A stretch of 64,000 nucleotides of DNA from NCBI RefSeq assembly GCF_000001735.4, contig NC_003074.8, forward strand, positions 18,111,261 through 18,175,260. Reading direction: 5' to 3'. Within the stretch, counting starts at the first letter, position 1, and each line of letters starts with the position of its first letter. A program made the translations under genes and the position numbers. Shown piece by piece: positions 23,501 to 36,756 of the stretch. The notes under the pieces are model-generated. The model had not been told where the DNA came from. It made no database searches and saw nothing but the letters and a program-made list of their open reading frames with translations. This DNA is from Arabidopsis thaliana (taxonomy: Eukaryota > Streptophyta > Magnoliopsida > Brassicales > Brassicaceae).

Positions 23501-24979
23501 TTAGCGATAGATTTTAGTTCCCCAGAAATGTCTCAAGCTATGATTATTGTGTTCAAGATTATGTAGTCAACTGTTGAAGCAAATACTAAGAACAATTCGG
23601 CTTTTATGTTAGAATTTACTACAAAACATGAATTCATCAAATTCATACGGTGCATCGAAGGTTATAAAAGGTTATGATATTGGTAAATAGGAAACTTTTG
23701 GTTTTGCATTGTGTTTGGAGAAACCATCAGCTTAAAGTTAACTGGCTTTCCCTTACACAAATCATTTGGAAGTTAATCGAGAACTTGTTTTAACTCTTGC
23801 AAGAAAAAAAATCTCTTACAGCCGCAGATGCCAGAGAAGTGTCCGGTGTCTGAAATCATAAAGACCCGAAAAGTACAGGGGCGAGAATGTTTTGAAGTCT
23901 CATGGAATGATCTAGAAGGGTTAGAGTCGTCCATTGTTCCTGCAGATCTTGTAGAAAGGTAATGATAGTCTGACCTTCACTCATTTACTAAAGTTTATGT
24001 TTTGAAGCTGCACCATAAGCTGAAACACTTAGCTCAAGTGATTGACATTGATTAAGCCTGTGTTGTTTGACCTTTAATGCAAAAATTTAACTCACCATGA
24101 ATCAATGAACTGAAATAGTGTCTGAAGTAAGCAGATCTTCAGGTGATATAGTTAGCTGTGGACTAAATTAGATACTAGAAACAGTCCAGTTCAGTTATTT
24201 AGTTTGGCTTGGCTATAGAAACTTCACAAAATAATTATTTGTTTGGTTTCCCCAAAGCTGCAAATACCGAGCACGAAACATCAAAACAAAACTTAATACT
24301 AGATCTACTTATGCAGCCAAATTGCTTCTGGTCATTTGTCACATAACATCAAATATGGTTCAGTTATTGGTTGGTGTTCACTGAATTACTGTTCTTGTTC
24401 TGGGGTTCCAAAATTATATCCTCGTTTCTTTGCAGGGCTTGTCCTGAGAAGATCATAGAGTTCAAGGAGAAAATGGCAGCAAAAAAGAAGAAACCGAAGC
24501 CGAAACAAAAACAGAAGGAAACGAGTTCACCGACCAAATCTTCTTCTCTTGTCGAACTCAGCCTCGAACTCCAACACCTTGATCTCAACTCAACCTCTCT
24601 AGTAAGTAGAAGCACCTTAGAAGAAGCAGAGCAAGAGAACGAACAACAAAACTCCAAGAAACATGATTACTTGCGTCTTATCGATTCACCTGATAGAGAA
24701 AATTGCAATAACGCTTGGTCAAACAGGGATAGATTGGGTGTTGGAATGAGTTCATTTCCATTGTATCCGGAAACAGAAGTCATTGATCTGATAAGCCCTT
24801 GTCCTGAAGCTCGTTCACGGAGCGTGTCAAGAAGTTATCAAGAACAGAAGAGCCATGATCACCAACTTGAGACTGTGATTGAGCTGAGTGATTCAGAGAC
24901 AGATGATGAGGAACATTGCAAGAAAGCTAGAGAGCTTAGGATCTTTCTTCAAAATATCAGGAAAGACATTATCCTATGA
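20594..24979 (+). CDS. SEND1: Structure-specific DNA endonuclease SEND1 (XPG/GEN family)
   Basis: Fourteen exons: 20594-20661, 20751-20908, 21122-21183, 21285-21412, 21553-21604, 21681-21753, 21849-21922, 22291-22350, 22472-22634, 22750-22849, 23177-23259, 23362-23462, 23822-23958 and 24436-24979. The product is 600 residues. The N-terminal XPG block is MGVKYLWDVLEPCKK with the metal-binding segment RVCVDLSCWMVEL. The XPG-I block has GIEEAEAQCALLNSE (about 139-153) and SFDSDIFLFGAKTVY. A helix-hairpin-helix follows (LALLLGSDYSQGVRGLRQ). The tail is basic, then acidic (AAKKKKPKPKQKQK; VIELSDSETDDEE, a possible SUMO-interacting motif). Known SEND1/GEN1 enzymes cleave Holliday junctions and other branched DNA in the nucleus. 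A 5'-UTR CT repeat lies at 20551-20580. Confidence 0.95.
21447..21512. repeat. 33-bp tandem duplication in SEND1 intron 4
   Basis: Units 21447-21479 and 21480-21512 differ at one base. They lie inside the intron between exons 4 and 5 and do not touch splice sites. Confidence 0.85.
23477..23492. repeat. (CT)8 microsatellite in SEND1 intron 12
   Basis: Eight CT units start 15 bases after the exon 12 donor. Confidence 0.85.
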
Positions 24980-27900
24980 TAACAAAAAAGGAAAAATAAT
25001 GTTAATGAGTTCTTTTATCTTAATTTATGGATTTCATGAAAACTATTAAAAGTTTGAAGCTATATTTTTCTCTTTTGTTAATCATACCTTACCTTGCTTG
25101 ATTCAATTTAACTGCATAACTCACGGAAGATTATCTTATTGAAATAATTCTCTTATTTAATAACTTTTCCTGTGTATAAAATCATCAATTTCATATTAGA
25201 GTTTTAAGGTGCCATATAGTTTTGTATTTTTGTTAAGATACCAAAAATATATTAAGAAAGAGCTCAAGAAAGTTAAGAGTTTGAACACAACACTTTTTCT
25301 GCTGTGTAATAAAAAATATTGCTTGGAATTTGGAAGGTTTCAATTGGATACATCAATGTCATTGATTCAATGACCATCACCAGTGGACAATTCTTTTTAT
25401 ATGCATGCCTAATGACAAAACAAAATGCACCAATAAAAACGAATTTATGAGAGACTCTTTCCAAAAGAGACACTTATCAATAAATAATTAAAGATTATTT
25501 TGCTAAAGGTCAATAAATATTTTTGAAGAGGTGTATACACTAAGTGCTAATTTAAAGTTTTGTTTTACGAGTTTATTAATTGAGTTTGATGATTAGTTTA
25601 GTTTGGATGTGGATCTAATAAACTCTTGTTTACAAAAGAAAATCAAAAAAAAAAAGTACGGTGACATCACTCATTAGTGGTGTAAAGTATGTTTATAATT
25701 AAAACATGAATGGGGAACAAACAAAATTAACGTTTGAACCAATTGTTTAGCCCACTTAAATAAATAAAAATTAGATTAGTGACGGGTTTTTTTCTTTGTA
25801 AAGTTTTCTCTATAATAGACAGTCTATTGGATTAAGTAACCCAATCAAATATTGATTCTTTTGTATATACACTGTATTTGATTGTTGATCATTATCAGAA
25901 AAAATAAACCATATCTTACAACGATGTGATATAATCCCATCTCAAAAAAGAAAAAAGAAAAACATGTTTGGTAGACAACAACAAAAATGAAAATACATGA
26001 TTGGTCCACGACTTTGTAATACATTGTTGACTTAATTATACTTTGCGCAACGTGGAATTATATAAGCTGGTTAGGCGAGATTTATTTATAAGTTCAAGCA
26101 AAGCTATCAGTATTTAACCAAACTATATTGTCACTGTTTTAATAGAACCAGTTCTCTGTTTCTTAATTAGATTTTTCTTGATAGATACCTCTTCTTGGTG
26201 ACCAAAAAAAAGGAAAAAATATGCATAAACCTCTTACTATCACAATTTATATATTTTGTTCAATTTTCTATCCGCAAATGGGGGTAAAGAGTTGACTCCA
26301 AACAATAGTATTTGTTTTATGTCTTCAATAACGATTTTTCTTTTCGTTAATAGATAACGAATTATTTGTTATTATAGATCGTTAAATGATAATTTATATA
26401 GTTCACAATAGACATACGTAAACTATACTCATATGTCAATTATACTTAATTAAATCCACAAAACCCTTTTGTTCAATACTAGAGCTTTTTGTGTGCCTAT
26501 AAATTTCCTGCAAATGATTGACATGATATATATGATTGACATATGATCATGTAAACATCAGTACTAGCATATGCAATATGTCATTGTGTACGTGTGATAT
26601 GTCAATATGTGATTGTGTGATTCAGTGATTAGATCCGAAATTCGCCTAGTATGCAATAGCAAAACCATGCTAATAAGTCGTAGCACAGAAAACGATATTG
26701 GAATCTTGAATTAAAACAAATAAAGTATACAATAAGTGTCAAGATAACTAATCCGCAGCTAACGTCATCACAGTGTCGGCTGCCAAGGTCTTTTGCTCAC
26801 TGAAGTCTGAAGGCTTATCAATTATCAATATAATCAGTAGAGAGGCATTGTAAAAATTACGTCATTTTAAATAGTAATTCACTACCAAAACAATCCATAA
26901 CATGTTAGATAATCTTCCCAAAGTTTCCAAACGGATTTGTATTTGTAGGACGTTTTAAGAAACGTTTCTTACTTTTGGAGAGCTTCGTAAACCTTGTACT
27001 ATGTTTTGTGAAAATTTTCTAACTTAGATTATATTTTTTCATCAAAATATAGAACCATAATATTGCCACAGCATTACACCCTTTTCTTTGTTTTTTCTTT
27101 TGTAGAACTTGGATATATTAAGGTGCTGTGAATGTTTTCGTCAATAATATACATTTTGACATAATGACGAGACCTATAAATTATTAAGTTATTTGTAGTT
27201 GTCAAACCAATAATGCTATTACTTTAATACTGACATAAATAAATATAAACAAATACTATGTAAATTAAATTTATATAAAGAACAAAAACAAAAGCTAATT
27301 CACCAATAATTTATCGATTTTGTTTTTTACAAGAGTTTTTCTTGAGGAAGGCAAGTAGGCTTTTTATAAGTTGCAAAAGTCTTCTTCAACTCTATTCAAT
27401 AGAAAATTAACTAACTTGAACAGTTGAATTAGAATATTTCTACTCATAAACAATAAGAATAATTCACAATATCACATGCTAGTTATTTAGTTTAAGTTTT
27501 ACCAAGACAAAGAGCTGGTGGATTACTGTGAAAATGTCCACTTATGCATATTAAAAATTTGGTAGATTAATCGACTAGTTGCTAATTGTTCCATAATTTC
27601 ACAAAAAAAACAAAAAACAAATAACCTAGCCCAGTCACCACTATATCATTGTGGCAGATTTATTAAAGTTAGCCTTAGCCCCCAACATAATTTGAAAAGG
27701 CAAGCAAAACAAAGACAAACTTGCAAAAGTCTAATCTTTCTGAAACAAAACATATAAATTAAAATATTAATTTGTTTATTTAAATGCAATGTCGTATTGA
27801 AATTATGACATGAAAATTCAAAGGGTAAGGCTCCACCTAAAATTTATAAAGATGTGATGCAATGTTCCAAATTATATCTACAAAATATTTGTTTCGTGTG

Positions 27901-28131
27901 GAACAAGCCCTCTTTCATATGAATAGTTCTACACAAGCATGAATTAGATATTACTAATTAAACTATTAAAGAACTCGACCTACAAAACTGTCTATATATT
28001 TCCCTCTTTCGAATTACGTATCTGTGTCAAAGATTGTCATCACCAATCTACATATTTTTATTCATCAGTACCATACACGTATATATAATATATCTATTTC
28101 AAATATAAAAAAAAACTTTGGAAAAATAAAA
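24980..28131. other. 3.1-kb AT-rich gene-poor interval between SEND1 and MYB45
   Basis: I found no supported protein-coding gene, tRNA or clear transposon terminus. A 66-residue minus-strand frame (25273-25473) has no recognisable domain. The 26510-26640 stretch is low-complexity, with repeated ATGATTGACAT- and ATATGTCA-like words. The last few hundred bases should contain the MYB45 promoter. Confidence 0.45.
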
Positions 28132-29301
28132 ATGGTGTTTAAATCAGAAAAATCAAACCGGGAAATGAAATCAAAGGAGAAGCAAAGGAAGGGATTATGG
28201 TCACCCGAGGAAGATGAGAAGCTTAGGAGTCATGTCCTCAAATATGGCCATGGATGCTGGAGTACTATTCCTCTTCAAGCTGGTAATTCTAATAATACAT
28301 ATCTTGAGATTATTTTTTTATTTGGTGTTTGAAGAAAACATGCAACATTATCTTTTCATTTTATATTTAGTCTGCTATTTAATTAGAAATATATTTTTTC
28401 ACTTTGTTAAATAAATATTTAGGCTCTTTCGATATTTGTCATCGGGTTTTTATGTAAACTAATTGGTTTTCACATAATGTATAGGATTGCAGAGGAATGG
28501 GAAGAGTTGTAGATTAAGGTGGGTTAATTATTTAAGACCTGGACTTAAGAAGTCTTTATTCACTAAACAAGAGGAAACTATACTTCTTTCACTTCATTCC
28601 ATGTTGGGTAACAAGTAAGTCATTCAACCTTTGATAATCTTTCACTTCACTTAGAATTTAGGTTTTATGGAGTTTAAGACTTCATGTTTATTTATGGTTT
28701 AGAACTTAAACTTAGACTTTTAAACATATACTATTTTCTTAATATTGATATACGTTTTAGCATCTTTTCATAATTGACCCTTTTTGTTTTTACAAGATGG
28801 TCTCAGATATCGAAATTCTTACCAGGAAGAACCGACAACGAGATCAAAAACTATTGGCATTCTAATCTAAAGAAGGGTGTAACTTTGAAACAACATGAAA
28901 CCACAAAAAAACATCAAACACCTTTAATCACAAACTCACTTGAGGCCTTGCAGAGTTCAACTGAAAGATCTTCTTCATCTATCAATGTCGGAGAAACGTC
29001 TAATGCTCAAACCTCAAGCTTTTCGCCAAATCTCGTGTTCTCGGAATGGTTAGATCATAGTTTGCTTATGGATCAGTCACCTCAAAAGTCTAGCTATGTT
29101 CAAAATCTTGTTTTACCGGAAGAGAGAGGATTCATTGGACCATGTGGCCCTCGTTATTTGGGAAACGACTCTTTGCCTGATTTCGTGCCAAATTCAGAAT
29201 TTTTGTTGGATGATGAGATATCATCTGAGATCGAGTTCTGTACTTCATTTTCAGACAACTTTTTGTTCGATGGTCTCATCAACGAGCTACGACCAATGTA
29301 A
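28132..29301 (+). CDS. MYB45: R2R3-MYB transcription factor MYB45
   Basis: Three exons, 28132-28282, 28485-28614 and 28797-29301, encode 261 residues. Both introns interrupt the DNA-binding domain, and the domain is read correctly across both junctions. R2 is [20 protein letters not shown] with the spaced tryptophans and [16 protein letters not shown]3 is [20 protein letters not shown] with [20 protein letters not shown], where the first tryptophan is replaced by Phe as usual. The C-terminal half is Ser/Thr/Gln-rich and then acidic ([12 protein letters not shown]), a plausible activation region. It acts in the nucleus on MYB-type sites. A methionine at 28024 in frame is rejected as 5'-UTR sequence. 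Confidence 0.93.
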
Positions 29302-29756
29302 ATGTTCGGAGAGAGGTCCAAGTAAATATAGTTTAGGGTTTAATTTAAGTAGACGGGGATAAAAAAGAGTACATAAACAAATACTTTGTATGCCCAACAA
29401 ATCTGTAATTTCTTCACTATATAAAGTTATAAACATTCCTTTTACGTTTTATTTTGTTGTCAAAATCCTTCGCGTTTTCTTATTTGATAATTCGACTAAG
29501 AACATCAATTAGACCAAACTCGACAGTACTAGATTGGACTGGCCTGTCTAACCGGGTTTTAAACCTAATTATAGGACAAGGTAAGAGAAGAGTAGCAAAA
29601 ATCAGATCTTAAACAGAGGCACAGATTGGGATGAAAAAGATTCAGCAGAGTAAAACAAAATTTAATGTCTGGAAAAATTCAATAAGAAAATCACCATAAA
29701 ACATAATAGTTCAGCTCTATCCAGAAACATAAACTAACATCATCAACAGCAGCAGC
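29302..29756. other. Convergent 3' region between MYB45 and RPS11A
   Basis: Contains the 3' UTRs of both genes. No further gene is seen. Confidence 0.5.
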
Positions 29757-30929
<1,173 letters not shown>

Positions 30930-31010
30930 GGCTGATGTTGAGCTCCCGCGTGAAAGCTTGTAGGCAAAGGAGGTAGGAGACGATAGTGCGGCAGCGATTA
31001 CTGAAATGAA

Positions 31011-31120
31011 AACCCTAATTTGCAAGACCTCTTTATATAAGACATTTTCTACATGAAAATTGTACAATACCACAAACGTTATTGGGCCTTTAATTACGGG
31101 CCTTAGTATTTAGGCCCAAG
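31011..31120 (-). promoter_or_regulatory. Telo-box and site II-like elements of the RPS11A promoter
   Basis: AACCCTAA (31011-31018) lies about 80 bp upstream of the RPS11A ATG. TTGGGCC (31083-31089), CGGGCC and AGGCCCA (about 31097-31118) follow upstream. Telo-box plus TGGGCC/T pairs are the characteristic combination of Arabidopsis ribosomal-protein promoters (established knowledge). Confidence 0.75.
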
Positions 31121-31602
31121 TATAGAAAATCCCTAAAACGAGGATGCTTTGACTTGACATAATTTTGGTAAGGGTGTGTTTTGTTTTACTTTTTGTTTTT
31201 GGAACAATAATATTATTTAAATATATATTAAAAATCTAATCTTAAATAGTGCAAAATTTTGGTTATTTTTCTTAATTGTTTTTACTAAACTTAAATGTAA
31301 CAATATTTTGGTATTGGTGTATTTTTACTTGGACCATGAGATTGAAGAAGAAAACTTGAAACGAAATAATTGGGAGTTTAAGTTTAGAAAGTTCAAAAGA
31401 AGTCTCTCAAGGTTAAGCTGTACAAATTACACATGAGTAAAACACATTACTCCAAACATAATAAGACGTTACATTATGGCCATGTAACTTTTTATGTTGC
31501 CAAATGAAACCCACACCAACCACTTCAACTACCAATAATCTCTTCTTTCTCAAGTTAATAACAAATGAAACCACAATGCAACATCAAAGACCATTTCTCC
31601 GA
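31121..31602. other. Intergenic region between RPS11A promoter and remorin 3' end
   Basis: AT-rich. The half next to 31602 is the expected remorin 3' UTR. Nothing else is recognised. Confidence 0.45.
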
Positions 31603-32903
31603 TCAGAAGAATCCAAATAGCTTGGTTGGAGCAGTTCCGGTGGCACGGTACTTTGCAGCCATTTCTTCGGCTTTGAGAACATCTTCTCCGCGTTTAGCTT
31701 CGGTCATCGCTCTCTTCTCCTCAGCTTCCTTGTGGATTTGAGCTATCTTGTTCTTCATTTGCTCTGTGTAGTGTGCTTTCTTCTTATTTAGTTGCTCCTG
31801 TTATCATTCATATTTCCAGCGGATAAATTAGAATAATGTGAAAAGTGGAAAGCATTTCATGTAAAAGTTAAAAATAAAACAACAAAATTGAAAGAATAAA
31901 GAATTACACTTTTACCTCGATCTTTTTTAGCTCAGCTTCCACAGAAGCTTTCTTGCTGTTTTCCCAAGCTCCAACTGAAGAAATCTTCTTCTGAGCTCTG
32001 TTTCATAAAGTTAATAAATGAGATTACATACAAATATATAGGGAACACAAAAAAAAATATCATGGAACTAAAAATTTGGAAATTCATCAAAACAATGGAT
32101 TATATAAACTTCTTTAGGACTCACTTGTTCTCCACTTTGGATTTCTCAGCCTCTTCCCAAGCTTTGATTAGAGATATCCTCTTATCTTGCTCGAGTCTAA
32201 CCAAAACAGCATCTTCATACACACACACCATGAATTATCAGAAAAAAAAAATCTAGAGAAAAATGAACTAATATTATCATGTAAATTACTGAAATTAGAT
32301 AAACTTAATTAATATTTTTTCTTCCGCAGGTGAAATTTTTGGCTAAAAGTTAGATATTGGATAAACTTCACTGATATTAACTATTATTATCAGGTAAAAA
32401 AATCAAATAAAAAGTTAAAATATTTTGTTTTCCTGGTTATGTATCAATCATGATCTAACTATAACGTTGATTACCTCGGTGAACTGAACCTACTTTCTTG
32501 TCTTCCGTAGGTTCTTCTGCAACAACAACAAAAATTGAAAAGGTTACAGTTCTTTGCCGAAAATATAACAGTATTAATTTAGCCAAAAGAAAAAAAAACA
32601 TTTTGTTTACATGGCCAAAATATATTAGATATATAAACAATAATTATACCAACAAGTGTTATAAACTATATTGTGAAGAAGAAGAAGAAAATTAGAGAAA
32701 ACGAACAATATGAAATAGTTGAAGTAGTTTTTGCAATTTAAATATGTAATTCTTGTTCAGTGAAATTTAAAAGATTTGTTACTTGCAGCGACGACGAGAA
32801 CAATAGCTTTCGAATCGTCGGACTTCTCCTCCTTGGATGGTGGTGATGGCTCCGATGCGACGGCCTCGGGCATTATGACTTTCTTCTGCTCCTCTAAAGT
32901 CAT
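31603..32903 (-). CDS. Remorin family protein
   Basis: Five minus-strand exons: 32783-32903, 32475-32516, 32125-32212, 31916-31997 and 31603-31797, giving 175 residues. The N-terminal half is Pro/Ser/Glu-rich and variable (PEAVASEPSPPSKEEK). The C-terminal Remorin_C region is an amphipathic coiled coil (RISLIKAWEEAEKSKVENKA, then SVGAWENSKKASVEAELKKI), ending in the short anchor KYRATGTAPTKLFGFF. Remorins attach to the cytosolic face of plasma-membrane nanodomains and affect cell-to-cell movement and receptor clustering (family knowledge). No Cys is present near the end, so palmitoylation of the anchor is unlikely for this member. Confidence 0.93.
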
Positions 32904-33811
32904 GGTTTCTTGTGTATTACGATTGATCAATAAGATGAGGACTCTTCTGATTATATTTCATAATGAATTAGAAATTCGATTAATGTTTAATAGAGGTTTT
33001 TTTTTTGTTGACATGGATTATTTTATAGAGATTGTGAGAATAACTTTCTAATGTCCTGAGCTGGATTTAGCAATGTCCTGTCTCTCGTTGGCATATAAAT
33101 GACTTTCTATATTTTTTTCTTAAATGAAATTATTCGTGACAGAAAAAAAGAACAAATGCTATTTTGTCCAGTTTATTGTTGTGCACGATCATTATTCATT
33201 ACTGATTTCCTAAAACGCACCTAACTAATAATGATATTTCAGAATTCAGCCACATTTTTTTGATAATAAACATGTTAATTTTCAGCTTTTGTTTCGCATA
33301 AAATTTACTATATACCAAAACTGAATTATGTACACGTTGGCAGAATAAAGGGAAAATGACTAACAAGCTCACCGTCACGACTCACGTACGTACAACCTCT
33401 CTCCAACAACAACCCAACTCTCGATGGGAGGAGAACAGGTAAACCAATCAATAACTTACGTCGGGTTAGCCTAGGATCCGGTATCTGATCTTGACGTGGT
33501 ATACTCTATAAATACAAATTCATTTCTTTTGATTGAAGCCAAAATTTAAAGTATAAGCAAACCAATCACTGTATTTTCTCTCTAAATAGTTTTGAAATGC
33601 CTATTAAGTATGACACTTCAAAACCGTAAACTTCGTTTTTAAGTTCTGCAAGTAGTTTCGGCGCAAGTACGGGTAGATATAGCAATGCATGGTAATAGCA
33701 AGAGGAGCATGTTTGAAGGTAGGGACTAGTTAATATTGGAATTAAAAACTGTAAACTCTAGGCATTGCATAAATCAAATAAGATGGGTCAAAGAGAAAAT
33801 TGAAGTAAGAA
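32904..33811. other. Remorin upstream region
   Basis: Promoter and leader of the remorin gene, AT-rich, with no other supported gene. Confidence 0.4.
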
Positions 33812-33814
33812 ATT

Positions 33815-34176
33815 CACTACAAAAAGATGGCTAATCACGTTGTTTAATATCGTATTTAACGTCGGTAAAATGATGTAAGAAAAAGACCGTTGGTTAGAAA
33901 GTGTTGTAATATCGAATGACGTGAAAGATACTCACTGTTAACGTCATTTGTGAATAAGCTCTGAAAGTCTCTAACTATAAGAGATCAAACCAAATAAACA
34001 TATTTTGACTGGACTTTTGTGTAAATAGGCCTAATGACTCATCTACAATATTAAAATTCTTATAAAATGAACATATACACTAAACCGACATCATATTCCT
34101 TCCTGGTAAAAAATTTAAAATCGGTTTACTAAGTGACTTACATAAAGTGACGTTATCAAAAGTATTTTTTGTAGTG
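33815..34176. mobile_element. Short non-autonomous CACTA (En/Spm-like) element, 362 bp
   Basis: The element begins CACTACAAAAA at 33815 and ends TTTTTGTAGTG at 34176, giving 11-bp terminal inverted repeats. It is flanked by a 3-bp duplication ATT (33812-33814 and 34177-34179), the hallmark of CACTA transposons. The interior is AT-rich with CGTC/GACG-containing subterminal words (for example AACGTCGGTAAAATGATG and GTGACGTTAT) and has no transposase coding. Confidence 0.8.
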
Positions 34177-34179
34177 ATT

Positions 34180-35262
34180 TTTACGATGTTTTTTTAGAAA
34201 AAGGAGTTTAGAGGATTTAATTATAGCAATGCAATCCACAATTTTCTATATTTTTTGTATTTCTCTTGTTTTTAATCCACTAATTCTCATTTCTATCTTC
34301 GTATGATATAATCATGCAGTTTTCTTCATACATCATTGATTCGTATTGTTGTTCAAGTCAATGAAACCTTCTTTGTTTTTTTTCGTTCTGTTAATTGAAT
34401 TGCATTAATATTAATGAAACTAGTACAAGATATGACGTTTTGGGTCATATAGTTTTGAATTGAAGTAGAGTGGTAGAGAGATATGCAACTAGAGTTTGTA
34501 GAATGACTAAGGAGTAAAAGGAGAGAAATAGTGATGAATGTCACTAGTCTATAATGGGAGTGACCACAACCTCGTTTGCCCGCGACTTACAACCGTCTCT
34601 CTTTTTAAATAACTAAAATGTACAACCGATTAGACACAACATGACAACCTATATTCCATTTACAAATTAACATTTGTAGTTAAAAATTTAAATAACTAAA
34701 ATGTTAAACATTTGTACATAAAATTCAAGAAACGCAGACGTTCATCTTTTTTCTTTTTTGCTGACATTCATCTTCATTTTGAAGTCTCTCATTAAAAGTA
34801 AGATTTCGTAAATATTTTTACAAAACGCAAACGCCTATAAGAACGTCTTTTGCAAGTGATCTTGCAAAAATGCAAAATGATCAACGTACGCTTAGGAAAT
34901 GATTGCGTGGTAATGCCTTGTAGAAGACAAAGTATGAAGATTCATAAGTGGAAAGAAATATTAACTAGATCCAAAATACTAATTTTCATCATTATCAACA
35001 CCTATCAAGAAGCATAAGATCGCCTTTTGCTATACATATACATATGAAGACACATGCATCGAAAGTTTCAAAAGAAAATCCATGAGTACCAGAGAAAAAT
35101 ATGCTCAACCCTAAGAGTGTTTAGTCCAAAGTTTAACAAATCTGATCGTAGCTAGTAGCTAGTGTTGAAAAGCAAAACAAATTAGCTAACAACAAATAAA
35201 CTACCAAATGTGCATAAGAAAATAAGATGTGGCCGTTTTTTTATTGCTATGATATATTTTAA
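34180..35262. other. Intergenic sequence between CACTA and Helitron insertions
   Basis: AT-rich, without a recognisable gene or RNA. Confidence 0.4.
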
Positions 35263-35847
35263 CTAGATTATAATCCGCGACATACCGCGGAGACAAATTT
35301 TTTTTTAAAATTAGTATATATTAAAGTTTATAAATTATATTTAGCTATAAAATATTTATATTTTATAGTTTATAATTGTTATTAAATAACATCCTTCCAA
35401 ACCCGTTCTGCCAAATCCGTCCCGTTAAAAAACTATGCGATACACCGCTAATTTAAAAAAATATTTTACGGGATTGCAATTATATTTTAGTTTGTCAAAC
35501 AATTTTTTGTTTTAAATAGTTGTCGAAATCTAATTCAAATATTGGAGAAAGAAGATTTGTGAACTGATAAAAAATGTATTTAGGTGCGTTTTGCTCATTT
35601 TAAGGGATTGCAATTGTATTTTGGTTTGTCAAATATTTTTTGTCTTAAATAGTTTTCAAAATCTAGTTCAAATTTTAGAGAAATCTGCGTGATATATGGG
35701 ATTGGAATATATTTGGAATATTTTTTGTTTGTTAATCAATTTATTACCAAAAGAAAATTAATAATTAAAAAGATGTGGCAGCCATTGTAAATAAGTTCTA
35801 ACTCTAGGATTTATTTCACAAAATGGCTTTAAAAATGTATATGTAGA
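35263..35847 (-). mobile_element. Non-autonomous Helitron (ATREP-like), 585 bp
   Basis: Read on the minus strand, the element starts TCTACATATACATTTTT and ends in CTAG (plus 35263-35266). A GC-rich hairpin (CCGCG...CGCGG) lies about 12 nt before that end. The flanking bases are A (35262) and T (35848), so the insertion sits in an AT dinucleotide without target duplication. These are the canonical Helitron termini. A homologous copy with the same ends lies at 61015-61531. Confidence 0.78.
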
Positions 35848-36454
35848 TGATACTCAATTATATCAGTTACCTAAATATAAAAACAAAAGTTTGATAAGAT
35901 GAATGATGTTAAAGTTAGTCAAAGTGGGTAGTGTGTTGATAAATGTTAATCTTAGCTAATAACTTTCCTGAATAAAATTAATTATTTAAGGATTTTTTTC
36001 TCAATAGTCATTGACTCAATAGTAAAAGAAATTAAACATCTAATTAATTAAATATATATAAATTTAATTCTCACAATGATATAAAATCCATCCATTTAAT
36101 AACGTATTTCTATAAATATAGTGGTCCAAATTTAAAATTGGTAAGAATCAGGTCAGCAATGAGAGTTCTGCTAATAATCCCAAGTGGTTAACTACAGAAT
36201 TCTAATTTTAGAATTCTATTATTGTAAAGATGGAAACACAATCATATAATCATAAATCTATATTATTATTTTCTTGTTTTAAACTTGCATGTACGAGATT
36301 TGAGTCGGGAGAAAAATAAACTTTATTGTATGTGTTGAGAAACAAAATCTATAAATATTTAGGGATCCCATATATACATCACTCTCTTCTGTTGGCTCCC
36401 ACAGACGATCAAACCAGAAGGAAGACATATTCCTCTGTTTAAAAATATCTTAAG
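35848..36454 (+). promoter_or_regulatory. Upstream region and untranslated first exon of the GH28 gene
   Basis: A TATA-like ATCTATAAATATTT (about 36348-36361) precedes a leader exon ending TTAAG|GTAAAG at 36454. Its intron (36455-36756) ends GTGTAG directly before the ATG. No regulatory protein site is claimed. Confidence 0.45.
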
Positions 36455-36756
36455 GTAAAGAGCATTTTTTTGTTCTTATTGTTTTTCTTCCACTGTCGTA
36501 ATTTTATTTGTTACTCGAAGTTTGTATTTTTATATACCCGCTAATCTTGTAACATTCTTTGCGACAAAATTACAAGATCATAGTTTATTAGATGTTGAAT
36601 ATTGCTGTAGACAAAAAAATATGTTGAATAATATTGGTTAGCTTATACAATTTTTTGTTATCAAAACTATAGAAGATCAAACTATCTAAACCAATAAAAT
36701 ATATTCTGGAAATACTAATTCGATTCATATATTTTGCATGTTTCTATGTTGTGTAG

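Noticed and set aside
25273-25473. 66-residue minus-strand frame
   Set aside because: No recognisable domain, no splice or promoter context, and AT-rich flanks. It is likely a chance frame.
28024-28131. Upstream extension of MYB45
   Set aside because: AT-rich leader that encodes a low-complexity Ile/His/Asn peptide. The R2R3 family start fits 28132.
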